NCBI RefSeq assembly: GCF_900215465.1
Contig: NZ_OBEH01000003.1
Span: 186,001 to 250,000 of the forward strand
Direction of reading: 5' to 3'
Source: Flagellimonas pacifica
GTDB taxonomy: Bacteria > Bacteroidota > Bacteroidia > Flavobacteriales > Flavobacteriaceae
Length of the DNA: 64,000 bases
Shown here one piece after another: positions 1 to 8,845 of this stretch. The notes beneath the pieces are model-generated. The model saw only the letters and a program-made list of their open reading frames with translations. It did no database searches and had not been told where the DNA came from. Positions within the stretch are counted from its first letter, which is position 1, and every line of letters starts with the position of its first letter. A program made the position numbers and the translations under genes.

Positions 1-508
1 CGGAAACACTAATGATTCCGCAGAAAAAAATAAAGAAAAGATTGTCATTTTCAGTAGCGGGACTTAGAAAGCTAATGGAAATCCCAATTAGAAGACCAAT
101 AATTCCTGCTGGAACCGTTCTTTTGTTCCAATGGTGAAAATCTTTGAAAATATAATAGATGGAACCTAAAATCATTCCAAAAAATGATGCCCAAACAAAA
201 AGTTCTCTTTGTTCCAAAAAGTAATCCAAAACCCTTGATACACTAAAATAGCTTACCAGCATTCCAAAGATGAGCAATAACAAAAACCGTCCGTTGGTGT
301 ATTGATAAAAACTTCTAAAACGCCCGTTAATAAGTAGTTTAAAAGCCTTAGAGTTTACTTTTTGGAGGGAATAGATGAATTCTTCATAAAAACCTCCAAC
401 AAAGGCCACTATACCACCTGAAACACCTGGGACTTTGTTTGCAGCTCCCATGCAAAGGCCCTTTATCACCAAAAAGAAGTTGTCCAGAAATGTTCTAGGT
501 TGATGCAT
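1..508 (-). CDS. DUF368 family membrane protein, 3' part cut by window edge
   Basis: Reading frame from ATG at 508 runs off position 1 without a stop. The N-terminus (MHQPRTFLDNFFLVIKGLCM, then GAANKVPGVSGG) carries the glycine-rich VPGVSGG signature of DUF368, followed by hydrophobic segments typical of this multi-pass inner-membrane family. The ATG lies 14 bases after the stop of a second DUF368 gene on the same strand, so the two look like a tandem duplication transcribed together. DUF368 proteins are related to DedA-type carriers and have been proposed to move polyprenyl-phosphate lipids; that role is inferred from the family, not visible here. Confidence 0.85.
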   Translation of the reverse strand, partial: MHQPRTFLDNFFLVIKGLCMGAANKVPGVSGGIVAFVGGFYEEFIYSLQKVNSKAFKLLINGRFRSFYQYTNGRFLLLLIFGMLVSYFSVSRVLDYFLEQRELFVWASFFGMILGSIYYIFKDFHHWNKRTVPAGIIGLLIGISISFLSPATENDNLFFIFFCGIISVS

Positions 509-522
509 ATGTGATGTTTCCC

Positions 523-1440
523 TTATTTTTTGGAAGCTACTCTTTCCAAGATAAAAATAAGTGAAAAACCTATTGCGGCTAAGAAAATGGCAAGTATTAA
601 TTGATTGTCACCCTCAAATGCGGTAGGCCAAACGTTCATATCGTCAATTACAATAGTTTTGTCGCCAAAAGTTTTGGTCTGCAACACTTTTTTCCAGGGC
701 CAAACTTGATTGATGGAGCCAATTATAAGCCCAGTTAGAACTGCGAAGGTCTGGACATGGTATTTGTGCAGCAACCATTTAAGGATTTTGGAAAAGCTTA
801 GAAGGCCCACTATGGCTCCTGAAACAAATACAATTAGTTTTTTAACGTCAAATTCTGCAACAGCCGTGCTCAAAGTACTATAACCTCCCAACAAAATCAG
901 AATAAAAGTACCGGAAATACCTGGAAGGATCATTGCACATATGGCAATGGCGGCACAGAAAAAAAAGTATACCAATTGATCGTTTGCTTCTGCGGTGGGA
1001 AGGGTAGTTAAAAAATAACCAATAGCAACACCCAAAAGTAGAAACAGTATGGTACTTAAATTCCACTTTGGAATCTGTTTTCCCATATACCATATGCTTG
1101 CTATGATCAATCCTAAGAAAAAGGACCAAATTAAAACCGGATGATATTCTAGAAGATATTTGGCCAACTTCATAAATGAAACATAACTGACCAAAACCCC
1201 TGCACCTAGAGCAAGGATGAAATTCCCGTTGACACTTGTCCAGAAAGTTTTCAGTTTTCCTTTCAGAATCAATTTGAACAATCCAATATTGACACTACTT
1301 ATGGTTTCGACCAGTTCTTCATAAATACCAGAAACAAGTGCAATAGTGCCTCCAGAAACCCCTGGAACAGCATCGGCCGCACCCATGGCAAGTCCTTTTA
1401 ATGAGATAAATAGGTAATCACGTAACGAACGCCTTTTCAT
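523..1440 (-). CDS. DUF368 family membrane protein (complete copy)
   Basis: 305 aa, multi-pass membrane protein. It has the DUF368 signature twice, as expected for the internal repeat of the family: GAADAVPGVSGGT near residue 25 and CAMILPGISGTFILILLGGY near residue 170. It is full length for the family. The stop is 14 bases from the start of a second, divergent DUF368 gene, and the start is 30 bases after the stop of the TPR gene, so all three are probably co-transcribed. The family has been linked to undecaprenyl-phosphate handling in other bacteria; substrate specificity cannot be read from this sequence. Confidence 0.9.
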   Translation of the reverse strand: MKRRSLRDYLFISLKGLAMGAADAVPGVSGGTIALVSGIYEELVETISSVNIGLFKLILKGKLKTFWTSVNGNFILALGAGVLVSYVSFMKLAKYLLEYHPVLIWSFFLGLIIASIWYMGKQIPKWNLSTILFLLLGVAIGYFLTTLPTAEANDQLVYFFFCAAIAICAMILPGISGTFILILLGGYSTLSTAVAEFDVKKLIVFVSGAIVGLLSFSKILKWLLHKYHVQTFAVLTGLIIGSINQVWPWKKVLQTKTFGDKTIVIDDMNVWPTAFEGDNQLILAIFLAAIGFSLIFILERVASKK

Positions 1441-1470
1441 AAATTTTACAAGGGATAAATAATAGGTAAA

Positions 1471-2871
1471 TTAAGTGGATGTTTTTTTGATTTCAGAAAC
1501 CAAAGTTTGCAGCCATTTTATTTTATTGAGCTCTGGGAATTCCTCTTCAAACAATTGGAATTTTTCAATATCCATTTGCATTGCTTGAGCCAATTTTTCC
1601 TTAGCTTTTATAATTTCATTGTTCTTTAAATAGATTCCAGCCAACTTGTAGGTTAGTTCGGCACTCTCTGGATAAAATTCCAATCCTTGTACTAAAACTT
1701 GAATGGATGATCCAAAATCTCCAATCTTTTTAAGTACATCTGCCCAATTTTTCCAGGTGCCCAACTCATAGTTTCCTAAATCTACGGTTTGCTTATAGGC
1801 AAAATCTGCTTCATCAAAATTGTTAAGCGCCAAATAGATTTTTGCGCACTTTTTCCAATATAATGGGTTTTCACCATCAATGTTGATGGCCTTATTGATA
1901 TAGTACAACGCTTTTTCGTAATTCTCCAGTTTATAATGAAAATCAGTTATAGCTAACCAGCCTTTGTCCAATAAAGGATCTTCATGAACAGTGTTGTAAT
2001 AATAATACTTGGCTAAATCATTATTTCCCAGTTTTTCGTGACATCTACCAATACGGAGATAGGCATGAGAGGTTGGGTCTTCTATGGATATGGTGGTTTC
2101 GTAATTCTCTATAGCTTCATTGTATTTGCCTAGTTTTTCAAGCACTTTCCCTTTCTCAAAGTAAGCACCAATGAAAGAATCATCGGAGATAATGGCAAAA
2201 TCAAATGCAGCAAGGGCTTCCGTATACATATTTTTAGTGCAATACATTTTACCCAATTGATGCCAAGCCACTTCACAATAGGGATTGCGTTCCAAATATT
2301 CATTCAAATAGTGAATGGCCCCATCAAAATCTTCCAAGAACTCAAAGCAGTAGACCACATTGTAGAGCGATGAATAATCTTTGTCATCAAACTCCAAACA
2401 TTTAATGAAACTACGTTTTGCCTGCTCAAAATCATCCATAAACAGATATTCCATTCCTAAAAGTGAATGGATGTCAAAACTATCTTCTGTGATTTGCAAT
2501 GCTTCCAAAAGCAGGTTTACCGCTTCTTGGTGATTGTCTTGTTTTGATTGAATATTGGCTCGTTGTATGTAGATTTCTTCATTGCGGGAATCAATATCTT
2601 GAAGCTGGTCCAGCAATCGCCCGGCTTCTTCATATTTATCCTCAAAAACCAAAACCTCAACGTGCAGCAATTTAAGTTCTAATGCATTGGGATGTTGTTC
2701 CAAACCTATTTGAATGGCTTTTTTGCCCAAACTGATTTTTCCATTATTGAGATAATGGTGAATAATTTCTTCAAAGTCCTCTGCATCAAAAAAATAGATG
2801 TCATCTGTCTTGAGCATGGACTCAAACTTGCTGATGGATTTGTCAGGAAATTCGTTAGATTCTAACGCCAT
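1471..2871 (-). CDS. Tetratricopeptide repeat protein
   Basis: 466 aa, no signal peptide or membrane segment, so probably cytoplasmic. Almost the whole length is TPR-type helical repeat of about 34 residues (for example AWHQLGKMYCTKNMYTEALA, AYFEKGKVLEKLGKYNEAIE, PLYWKKCAKIYLALNNFDEA). TPR arrays are protein-binding scaffolds; no catalytic domain is seen. It sits 86 bases after the aminotransferase gene and 30 bases before the DUF368 pair, same strand. The partner and specific role cannot be deduced. Confidence 0.85.
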   Translation of the reverse strand: MALESNEFPDKSISKFESMLKTDDIYFFDAEDFEEIIHHYLNNGKISLGKKAIQIGLEQHPNALELKLLHVEVLVFEDKYEEAGRLLDQLQDIDSRNEEIYIQRANIQSKQDNHQEAVNLLLEALQITEDSFDIHSLLGMEYLFMDDFEQAKRSFIKCLEFDDKDYSSLYNVVYCFEFLEDFDGAIHYLNEYLERNPYCEVAWHQLGKMYCTKNMYTEALAAFDFAIISDDSFIGAYFEKGKVLEKLGKYNEAIENYETTISIEDPTSHAYLRIGRCHEKLGNNDLAKYYYYNTVHEDPLLDKGWLAITDFHYKLENYEKALYYINKAINIDGENPLYWKKCAKIYLALNNFDEADFAYKQTVDLGNYELGTWKNWADVLKKIGDFGSSIQVLVQGLEFYPESAELTYKLAGIYLKNNEIIKAKEKLAQAMQMDIEKFQLFEEEFPELNKIKWLQTLVSEIKKTST

Positions 2872-2957
2872 AGGGACTTGTTTGGTTTGACTATGGACTT
2901 AAAATTAGCCCTTTGAGGGGCTCTTTAAGCCTTTGTTTAGGGTATGTTATCAACAAA

Positions 2958-4154
2958 TTAGTTAACAGCAACGGATTTGTAATCGTTTAAAATACTGATG
3001 ATTTGATGGCATCCTTCCGTGATTTCTTCTTCTGAAATGGTCAATGGAGGTGAAATTCTCACCGCTTTTTGTTCAAAGAGCAACCAGAAAAGAATAAGCC
3101 CTTCTTTAGATGCTGTAAGCACTAAATGGTTGGCGATTTCTTCATTTTTCAACAGTAGAGCGAGCATTAAACCCTTACCTCGTATTTCTGTAATCAAAGG
3201 ATGTACCAAAAGCTTCCGAATCAGCTTTTCTTTCCGAAGTGTTTGCGAAATGAGTTGTTTTTCAGTGATTTCTTTTAGGGTTGCTAAGCTGGCGGCCGCA
3301 ACTACCGGATTTCCGCCAAATGTGGTAATATGACCTAATTTTGGACCAGTTTGTAAGGTGTCCATCATTTCTTTTGAAGCTACAAATGCACCTACAGGCA
3401 ATCCGGATGCCATACCTTTACCGACGACCAGAATGTCTGGAACACAATTGTAGTGTTGAAAAGCGAAGAGTTTTCCTGTTCGTCCAAATCCGGGTTGTAT
3501 CTCGTCCAAAACCAAAAGTGCGCCAACTTTATTGCAACGTTTTCTTACCTGTTCCAAATAATTATCTGAAGGAAGAATAAATCCAGCTCCACCTTGAATG
3601 GTCTCTAGAATAACAGCAGCTGTTTTTTGAGTGATTTTATTTAAATCCTCTTTGTTGTTGAATTGGATGAAAGATACATCGGGAACCAACGGTCTGAATG
3701 CACTTTTGCGTTCTTCATAACCCATAATACTTAGGCTGCCCATAGTATTGCCATGATAGGCGTTTTGTGCAGCGATCAGTTGGGAGCGACCGGTATATCT
3801 TCTGGCCAATTTAATGGCACCTTCTATGGCCTCTGTACCTGAATTGACCAAATAGGTGGTTTCTAAATTTTTGGGTAAGAAGGAGGCCAATAGTTTGGCG
3901 TATTCCACAGCAGGTTGTTGTACATACTCGCCATACACCATTACATGCATGTATTTTTCTACCTGTTCTTTTACGGCTGCCACTACGCCAGGGTGACAAT
4001 GGCCTAGGCTACATGCCGATACTCCAGCAACAAAGTCAAGATGTTTATTTCCGTTTATGTCATAGATATAACTGCCCTGGGCGTACGAAACTTCCAAGCC
4101 CAAAGGATGTGGTGTAGTTTGGGTCTGATATTTAAAAAAGTCGTCCTTGAACAT
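2958..4154 (-). CDS. Class III aminotransferase (PLP-dependent, ornithine/acetylornithine-like)
   Basis: 398 aa, usual length for fold-type I class III aminotransferases. Visible motifs: NSGTEA (residues 104-109, cofactor phosphate region), LVLDEIQPGFGRTG (about 214-227, the Asp that pairs with the pyridine nitrogen) and the Schiff-base lysine in GKGMASGLPVGAF (K246). It uses pyridoxal phosphate to move an amino group from an omega-amino donor to 2-oxoglutarate. The substrate (acetylornithine, ornithine, GABA or other) cannot be fixed, and no arginine-biosynthesis genes are adjacent. Its ATG overlaps the stop of the OstA-like gene (TAATG), so translation is probably coupled. Confidence 0.85.
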   Translation of the reverse strand: MFKDDFFKYQTQTTPHPLGLEVSYAQGSYIYDINGNKHLDFVAGVSACSLGHCHPGVVAAVKEQVEKYMHVMVYGEYVQQPAVEYAKLLASFLPKNLETTYLVNSGTEAIEGAIKLARRYTGRSQLIAAQNAYHGNTMGSLSIMGYEERKSAFRPLVPDVSFIQFNNKEDLNKITQKTAAVILETIQGGAGFILPSDNYLEQVRKRCNKVGALLVLDEIQPGFGRTGKLFAFQHYNCVPDILVVGKGMASGLPVGAFVASKEMMDTLQTGPKLGHITTFGGNPVVAAASLATLKEITEKQLISQTLRKEKLIRKLLVHPLITEIRGKGLMLALLLKNEEIANHLVLTASKEGLILFWLLFEQKAVRISPPLTISEEEITEGCHQIISILNDYKSVAVN

Positions 4155-5860
4155 TAGGGTTTTTGTACTTTCTTGACAGCTGTTTCTTTGGGTTTTGTTG
4201 CCTTGCTGTTGGGTATATTATTGACAGGGTCATTTTCATTTTTTTGACGCTCTTTCTCTTCCGCATCAATATCAATGGGATTATCAATCCCTCTAATTTT
4301 TACCAGTTCTATAGTATTGTCATCTTCATCAAAAATGTCATCCTTTGTTAGGATACGCTCATCTCCACGCCATATAAAACCTTTTAATTTTCTACTTTCT
4401 ACTGGTAGTTCTTTATCTGGAAAAATATCTCCATCTGGATTGACAAAAAAGGTAATATCCTCAATATCACTATTGGCCATGAGCAGCCTAATTTTACTGC
4501 AAATGGTTTTGTCAATTCCAATTAACTCTTGGTCATCATTGTACATGTAGTAGATAACCTCGGTGTTTTTGACAAGATCTATGATTTTGAGCTCATTTTC
4601 AATGAATTTCCCAAACAAATCCTTGCCTTTTGCTTGATTGTAACCTGTTTTACTAATAGTATCCAACGAAATGATAAAAGCATTCTCCAATACTTTGAGG
4701 GAGTCCAACTTGTCAGTTTCCAAATCAGAGATCAAGTGAATGCTGTCACCCGTAATTTGATTATCAACATTCCAAAGAATAGGATTGGTAATTAACTTTG
4801 TAATACCTGTTTTTTCTGCGGAATGAATGGAATCACATTTGCCACTCAAATCAGTTTTGTAAAACTTTGCATTTCTGAAAGCTCTTACTATTCTGGATTC
4901 AGGTTTACCCGTTACCATAAGAGTATCTCCATGAATGTAAAGGGAGTCTTGTTGGACTAAATTGATGGCAACGGCTCTTTTAGTGGCAAAGACCGAATCT
5001 TTTTCTTTAAAAACCTCTGCATAATGTGCTCTGATCACACTATTGTTTACAGTATCAGTAACTTTTATATTGTTTGTTGCCGACGCAAATGAAGTGGCTT
5101 TGTCAAAATAAACACTGTCTCCTTCAATAATCCTGTTGCTGTAATCTATCCTTGTGTTCTTAACGCCATAGCCCCGTTCTACCTTAGTGTCGTAATAACC
5201 TCGTTCACAATAAATCTTATATTCTTCTCCCGTTATGGTAGATGGGCCATACATGTAAGCATTTTTGGAAATCCTATAGTAATCCAACTGTTCAGAATCA
5301 ATGATGTATTCAGGATTGTCAATATGCACTTTGTTTCTGAATTGCACTTTCTTCAACTCCGTAAAATACGTGCCTATTTTACTGGTTAGAACGTTCACGG
5401 AATCTACCACCTTGCCATTGGATCTGTAGAAGGAAATTTGCTTTTCACGATCAAAATAAAGGGTGTCTGTGGTCAAGGTCATTTTTCCATCTGATAGATC
5501 CACATTTTCCATGGCCTTGGCAAGTTTGGTATTACCATCGTAGTCTAGCTTTACACTGTTCATTTCTATGGAATCTCCCTGCTGCAATCTAACGTTGCCA
5601 ATAGCTTTTAAACGGTTCTCCTGGGAGTAATAAATAGCAATGTCGCACCAGAGGTCAGCTCCCTGATGTTCAAATTGCACTTGGCGTTCATCATCTTTGC
5701 TAAAAATGGAAGCACCGGGAAATTGCTCTTCATCTTTAGTGAAGTTGGCTCCATAAACAATGTTTATTTGTCTGCCTTCAGGCTCTTGTCCTTTTTCTTG
5801 AGCTACCGCTATAAAAAAGGAGAACATAAAAATGAAAATCGAAATACGCTTCAAATCCAT
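4154..5860 (-). CDS. OstA/LptA-like periplasmic protein
   Basis: 568 aa with an N-terminal signal peptide (basic MDLKR, hydrophobic core IFIFMFSFFIAVA, then QEKGQ). The body consists of repeated short beta-strand units of the OstA/LptA type (GNVRLQQGDSIEMNSVKLDY; SNGKVVDSVNVLTSKIGTYF; TITGEEYKIYCERGYYDTKV), the beta-jellyroll fold used to carry lipopolysaccharide across the periplasm. The C-terminal 50 residues are charged and rich in Lys, Asn and Pro. It is far longer than proteobacterial LptA, as is usual for Bacteroidota OstA-like proteins. First gene of the group, with a -7 element 12 bases upstream of the ATG. Confidence 0.8.
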   Translation of the reverse strand: MDLKRISIFIFMFSFFIAVAQEKGQEPEGRQINIVYGANFTKDEEQFPGASIFSKDDERQVQFEHQGADLWCDIAIYYSQENRLKAIGNVRLQQGDSIEMNSVKLDYDGNTKLAKAMENVDLSDGKMTLTTDTLYFDREKQISFYRSNGKVVDSVNVLTSKIGTYFTELKKVQFRNKVHIDNPEYIIDSEQLDYYRISKNAYMYGPSTITGEEYKIYCERGYYDTKVERGYGVKNTRIDYSNRIIEGDSVYFDKATSFASATNNIKVTDTVNNSVIRAHYAEVFKEKDSVFATKRAVAINLVQQDSLYIHGDTLMVTGKPESRIVRAFRNAKFYKTDLSGKCDSIHSAEKTGITKLITNPILWNVDNQITGDSIHLISDLETDKLDSLKVLENAFIISLDTISKTGYNQAKGKDLFGKFIENELKIIDLVKNTEVIYYMYNDDQELIGIDKTICSKIRLLMANSDIEDITFFVNPDGDIFPDKELPVESRKLKGFIWRGDERILTKDDIFDEDDNTIELVKIRGIDNPIDIDAEEKERQKNENDPVNNIPNSKATKPKETAVKKVQKP

Positions 5861-5871
5861 GGAATTTTGCC

Positions 5872-5879
5872 CAAAAGTA
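5872..5879 (-). promoter_or_regulatory. -7 element for the OstA-like gene
   Basis: TACTTTTG on the minus strand, matching the Bacteroidota -7 consensus TAnnTTTG, 12 bases before the ATG at 5860. No clear -33 TTTG was found at the right distance. Confidence 0.5.
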
Positions 5880-6039
5880 GGATTTTTAGAGTAAGCAGGG
5901 AAAGGATTTAGAAAGGTTTGGGAATTGGATCTCGTTACAGTAACTATGATTGATTTTTAACAGTTTAAAAAGAAGGTGGATTTTTTATTGACAAAACACT
6001 ATGTCTATATTTCTTTCAGCACTTTGGATCATAGGGAGG

Positions 6040-6672
6040 TCATGTTTTATTAGGTTTGTCTGTGTGTGGTGTTATGGGCATTTTTGAGTCAAATACATTT
6101 TTGCCAAGTTGGCCTAAATATGGGTAAAGGAGTTTATTTACCTTCACTGTAAAAGCATCTTTATTGAATTTTTCCAATTTATTGTTCTGAAAATAAAACA
6201 TTCTAATACTGATGCTCAATTCCATGATGTACTCCAAATCTTCAATTGAAAGGTTGGAAAGTAAGTATTCTTGCTTTTGTAATTCAGTTAATAGTTTTAA
6301 CCAATTTGACTTTCTTTTACTGTTTAAATTATCAACCTCTTCAATAAAAACCGGATAATTTCTCTTTAGTTCTACGTAATCTTTATACAAGAACAAGTAC
6401 TTGAGGGTAATATCAAAACTATATTCAGGAGCCTTAAGGAAAAAACTTAACAGACAGTTTGCGGGATGATGCAGTCTGGTTATTTGGGAAAGCTCGCTGT
6501 TCATGTCCTTAAACAAATCTGTAATCAATAACTCTTTTGATGAAAAGTGATAGGTAATGTTTCCATAGCTTTTCCCCAACAGTTTTGCTATATCGCGAAG
6601 TGTAACGTTTTGAACACCAAACTCATTGAATAAAAGCCTTCCTTGTTGCTTTATGATGTCTTTTGTTTTCAT
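6040..6672 (-). CDS. TetR family transcriptional regulator
   Basis: 210 aa. Residues 1-50 form a TetR-type DNA-binding domain: IIKQQGRLLFNEFGVQNVTL, then the helix-turn-helix RDIAKLLGKSYGNITYHFSS with the characteristic YHF and KELL. The remaining 160 residues are helical and divergent, the usual ligand-binding and dimerisation part. It is divergent from an alpha/beta hydrolase across a 126-bp gap that holds a 46-bp palindrome overlapping both promoters, which points to autorepression and control of the hydrolase. The ligand is unknown; a hydrolase substrate is a reasonable guess. Confidence 0.85.
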   Translation of the reverse strand: MKTKDIIKQQGRLLFNEFGVQNVTLRDIAKLLGKSYGNITYHFSSKELLITDLFKDMNSELSQITRLHHPANCLLSFFLKAPEYSFDITLKYLFLYKDYVELKRNYPVFIEEVDNLNSKRKSNWLKLLTELQKQEYLLSNLSIEDLEYIMELSISIRMFYFQNNKLEKFNKDAFTVKVNKLLYPYLGQLGKNVFDSKMPITPHTDKPNKT

Positions 6673-6739
6673 CGATTTCCTAAAAAGGTAAACTCAACTA
6701 TACCAACATGTTTTAGAATGTATTTTGTACTTGGGAGCC

Positions 6740-6785
6740 AATCTTTTGCAAAATTAGACCAATTGGCCTAATTTTGCAAAAGATT
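6740..6785. promoter_or_regulatory. 46-bp palindromic operator containing two divergent promoters
   Basis: Near-perfect palindrome, 22 of 23 base pairs matching, centred between 6762 and 6763. Left outer arm CTTTTGCAAAATTAG (6743-6757) and right arm CTAATTTTGCAAAAG (6768-6782); the centre is CCAATTGG; the only mismatch is 6758/6767. On the plus strand it contains TTTG (6745-6748), a 20-base spacer and TAATTTTG (6769-6776), a full Bacteroidota promoter. By symmetry the minus strand contains TTTG (6780-6777) and TAATTTTG (6756-6749) with the same spacing. A TetR dimer bound here would block both promoters. Confidence 0.85.
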
Positions 6786-6798
6786 ATCGTATTCAAAG

Positions 6799-7680
6799 AT
6801 GGGAATGGCTACAATTTATAAGAGCGCTAAAGCAAAAAAAGAAGTATTGGGACTTTATGATAAAAAGCTGGAGAGTCTAAATATACCTCATGAGAACATT
6901 GATATAAATACTACCTATGGAAATACAAGAGTAATAAAAACCGGTAATGAAAATGGGCAAAAAGTGGTTTTGTTCCATGGTATAAACGCTGGAGCTCCTT
7001 TAACACTGGAGTCCGTAAAAAAACTAAGGGACGACTATTTACTTTTTGCCATAGACACCATAGGGCAGGCTACCAAAAGTGATGAAACGGTTTTAGATAT
7101 AAAAGACAGTTCATATGCTATTTGGGCGGAGGAAGTTTTAAGAGGTTTGAATATTGAACAAGCCAATTTTATTGGCATATCTTATGGCTCCTTTATTTTA
7201 CAAAAGCTAATAACCTATAAACCGGAAACTGTTTCCAAATGCATTTTTGTTGTGCCAAGCGGTTTGGTCAATGGTGCTTTTCTACCTTCTTTTACCAAAC
7301 TCACCATTCCACTTGTTAGATTTTTTATCACCAAAAAGGACAAGCACCTAAGATCATTTATCAAGCCTTTTGTTCCTTTAGATGATACATTTATGTTTAA
7401 ACTGCAAAAAGCGCTTTTATTGGGGGTCAAAATTGATTTTAGACGCCCTACGCTTCTTAAGAAGGAAGCAGTGAGCCATTATAAGAATCCTGTATATATG
7501 ATTGTTGCCGATGATGATATTTTCTTTCCAGCCAACAAAGCTGTAAAAAGGGCTGAGCATATTTTTAGCAACCTTAAGGAAGTACATTATGTCAAAAATT
7601 GCAAGCACATGCCTCGTAAAAAAGATTTGCCGGAAATTCAGCAAGCTATTAAAAAATGGATTTCAGATACCAATTGTTAA
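6799..7680 (+). CDS. Alpha/beta-fold hydrolase
   Basis: 293 aa, no signal peptide. Motifs of the fold in order: oxyanion-hole region VVLFHGIN (about 57-63), nucleophile elbow GISYG with Ser128, an acidic residue in MIVADDDIFFP and a histidine in NCKHMPRKKDLPE near the C-terminus. This is the normal order of a Ser-Asp-His hydrolase. The substrate is unknown (ester, lactone or similar). The start lies 22 bases after the -7 element of the palindromic promoter, so it is probably controlled by the neighbouring TetR regulator. It converges with the GNAT gene 17 bases downstream. Confidence 0.85.
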   Translation: MGMATIYKSAKAKKEVLGLYDKKLESLNIPHENIDINTTYGNTRVIKTGNENGQKVVLFHGINAGAPLTLESVKKLRDDYLLFAIDTIGQATKSDETVLDIKDSSYAIWAEEVLRGLNIEQANFIGISYGSFILQKLITYKPETVSKCIFVVPSGLVNGAFLPSFTKLTIPLVRFFITKKDKHLRSFIKPFVPLDDTFMFKLQKALLLGVKIDFRRPTLLKKEAVSHYKNPVYMIVADDDIFFPANKAVKRAEHIFSNLKEVHYVKNCKHMPRKKDLPEIQQAIKKWISDTNC

Positions 7681-7696
7681 GTTTAGTATAGCATTT

Positions 7697-8170
7697 TTAT
7701 GTATTCAAATCCTTTTCTAAAATTATCTTATGCTTACACTGAATGCCATTTTCAAAAATGGGATCTGCATAGTTTTTTAGAAAAAAATCTCTTTCAACTT
7801 CTTTTATTTCAAAACCTGCTTTTTGATAGAGAAGGAGTTGTGAAATGCTTGAATTACCTGTGCCAATAAGTATGTTTTTATAGCCTTTTTGCCTGCTAAG
7901 CTTATCTGCAAATGCTAGTAGTTTTTTTCCAACCCCCTTCCTTTGCAAAGATTCTTTTACAGCTATGTTTTTTATCTCATTCGTAGTTGAATCTGATTCA
8001 CTCAATACTATGGTCCCAATTATTTCGGCACCTAAAAGAGCAACATAGCAGCTCCCAGATTTTAAATAACCATTAATTAGGGTTACAGACGGATCTGCCA
8101 ATTTGAGCAACTCAATGGGAGCTTCTTCGGGGTTGTTGAGCAGTTCAATAATTGGAGTTACTTCCTTCAA
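7697..8170 (-). CDS. GNAT family N-acetyltransferase
   Basis: 157 aa, a single GNAT domain. The central strand (NIAVKESL) is followed by the acetyl-CoA pyrophosphate loop QRKGVGKKLL (Q/RxxGxG/A motif, about residues 76-85), then the GTGNSSISQLLLYQKAGFEI region of motif B. It transfers an acetyl group from acetyl-CoA to an unknown amine. First of a run of small accessory minus-strand genes; the upstream gene ends 82 bases away, so it may have its own promoter. Confidence 0.85.
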   Translation of the reverse strand: MKEVTPIIELLNNPEEAPIELLKLADPSVTLINGYLKSGSCYVALLGAEIIGTIVLSESDSTTNEIKNIAVKESLQRKGVGKKLLAFADKLSRQKGYKNILIGTGNSSISQLLLYQKAGFEIKEVERDFFLKNYADPIFENGIQCKHKIILEKDLNT

Positions 8171-8252
8171 GCCAATTCTATATTTTGATGAGTTTTAAAT
8201 ATTGTATACAATTGCTCGTTGTGTTTGGCATCTATTGTTTATTCATTTAAAG

Positions 8253-8666
8253 CTAATCGAAAGGTAATAAGTCTGGTTCCAAAAATTCTGTTTTGGCTTT
8301 ATCCGAATTATAAATATCAAATCCATAATGACAATCCATTAACCGCTTAAAGTTATTTTTTAGTTGGGGAAATTCGTTCATGAAATCTTTGAAATTGTTA
8401 GAGTTTGATTTGAGCATAAAATGATAAACTGCTTTTATTGCCGCTAAGGTTAAAGTCGTATTGTATTTGTCTTTGGCACCAACAGATTCCACATATTTTT
8501 GCAACTGATTTTGGATGTTTTTTTCTGCCTTTGCTATTCCATATTTGTTAATGTTGATCCAAGCCAGTCTCAAATGTGCTTCATGGGAAAAATTAGATGG
8601 GCTTAGTTTACAATCTATAAATTGCTTTTCAAATTCAAAATCGGACAGTTCAAAATGTTTTTCCAT
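8253..8666 (-). CDS. Conserved protein of unknown function (HEAHLRLAW / DLLPFD type)
   Basis: 137 aa, soluble, predicted mostly helical, no signal peptide. Visible blocks are SHEAHLRLAWININKYG (about 28-44), NTTLTLAAIKAVYHFM and the C-terminal EPDLLPFD. I recall similar blocks in uncharacterised single-domain proteins of several phyla, but no function is known to me. The spaced histidines (HEAHLR, DCHYG) could bind a metal; this is speculative. The ATG comes 1 base after the stop of a 30-codon open stretch (8668-8760) without an ATG, possibly a gene remnant. Confidence 0.65.
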   Translation of the reverse strand: MEKHFELSDFEFEKQFIDCKLSPSNFSHEAHLRLAWININKYGIAKAEKNIQNQLQKYVESVGAKDKYNTTLTLAAIKAVYHFMLKSNSNNFKDFMNEFPQLKNNFKRLMDCHYGFDIYNSDKAKTEFLEPDLLPFD

Positions 8667-8845
8667 ATTACCTGTTGCGTTTTATTTTCTCTTCGTATTC
8701 TACTATTTTTGAATCAAGACGTTTGTTCAAAAAAGCATTCTTGTTTTTAACCAGCAAACTTCATTGCTTTTTGATATAACTATTGAGCCATTTTTTGTTT
8801 GTACGAATTATTGGCGCTAAGTGGACCTTTTTTGGTATTGTATTC
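8667..8845 (-). other. 179-bp gap with a possible short gene remnant
   Basis: Between the DinB gene and the 137-aa gene. Reading on the minus strand, 8760-8668 is open (SLLVKNKNAFLNKRLDSK, then IVEYEEKIKRNR, stop) but has no ATG; a TTG start is possible. A stretch near 8800-8830 (AATAATTCGT on the minus strand) weakly resembles the cassette-like repeat found at 13.6-15.4 kb. No promoter or terminator stands out. Confidence 0.3.

Noticed and set aside
4163..4795. Plus-strand open frames opposite the OstA-like gene
   Set aside because: Overlapping shadows of a clear minus-strand protein with no motif of their own.
8668..8760. 30-codon open stretch before the 137-aa gene as a gene
   Set aside because: No ATG, too short, and no recognisable motif; noted only as a possible remnant.
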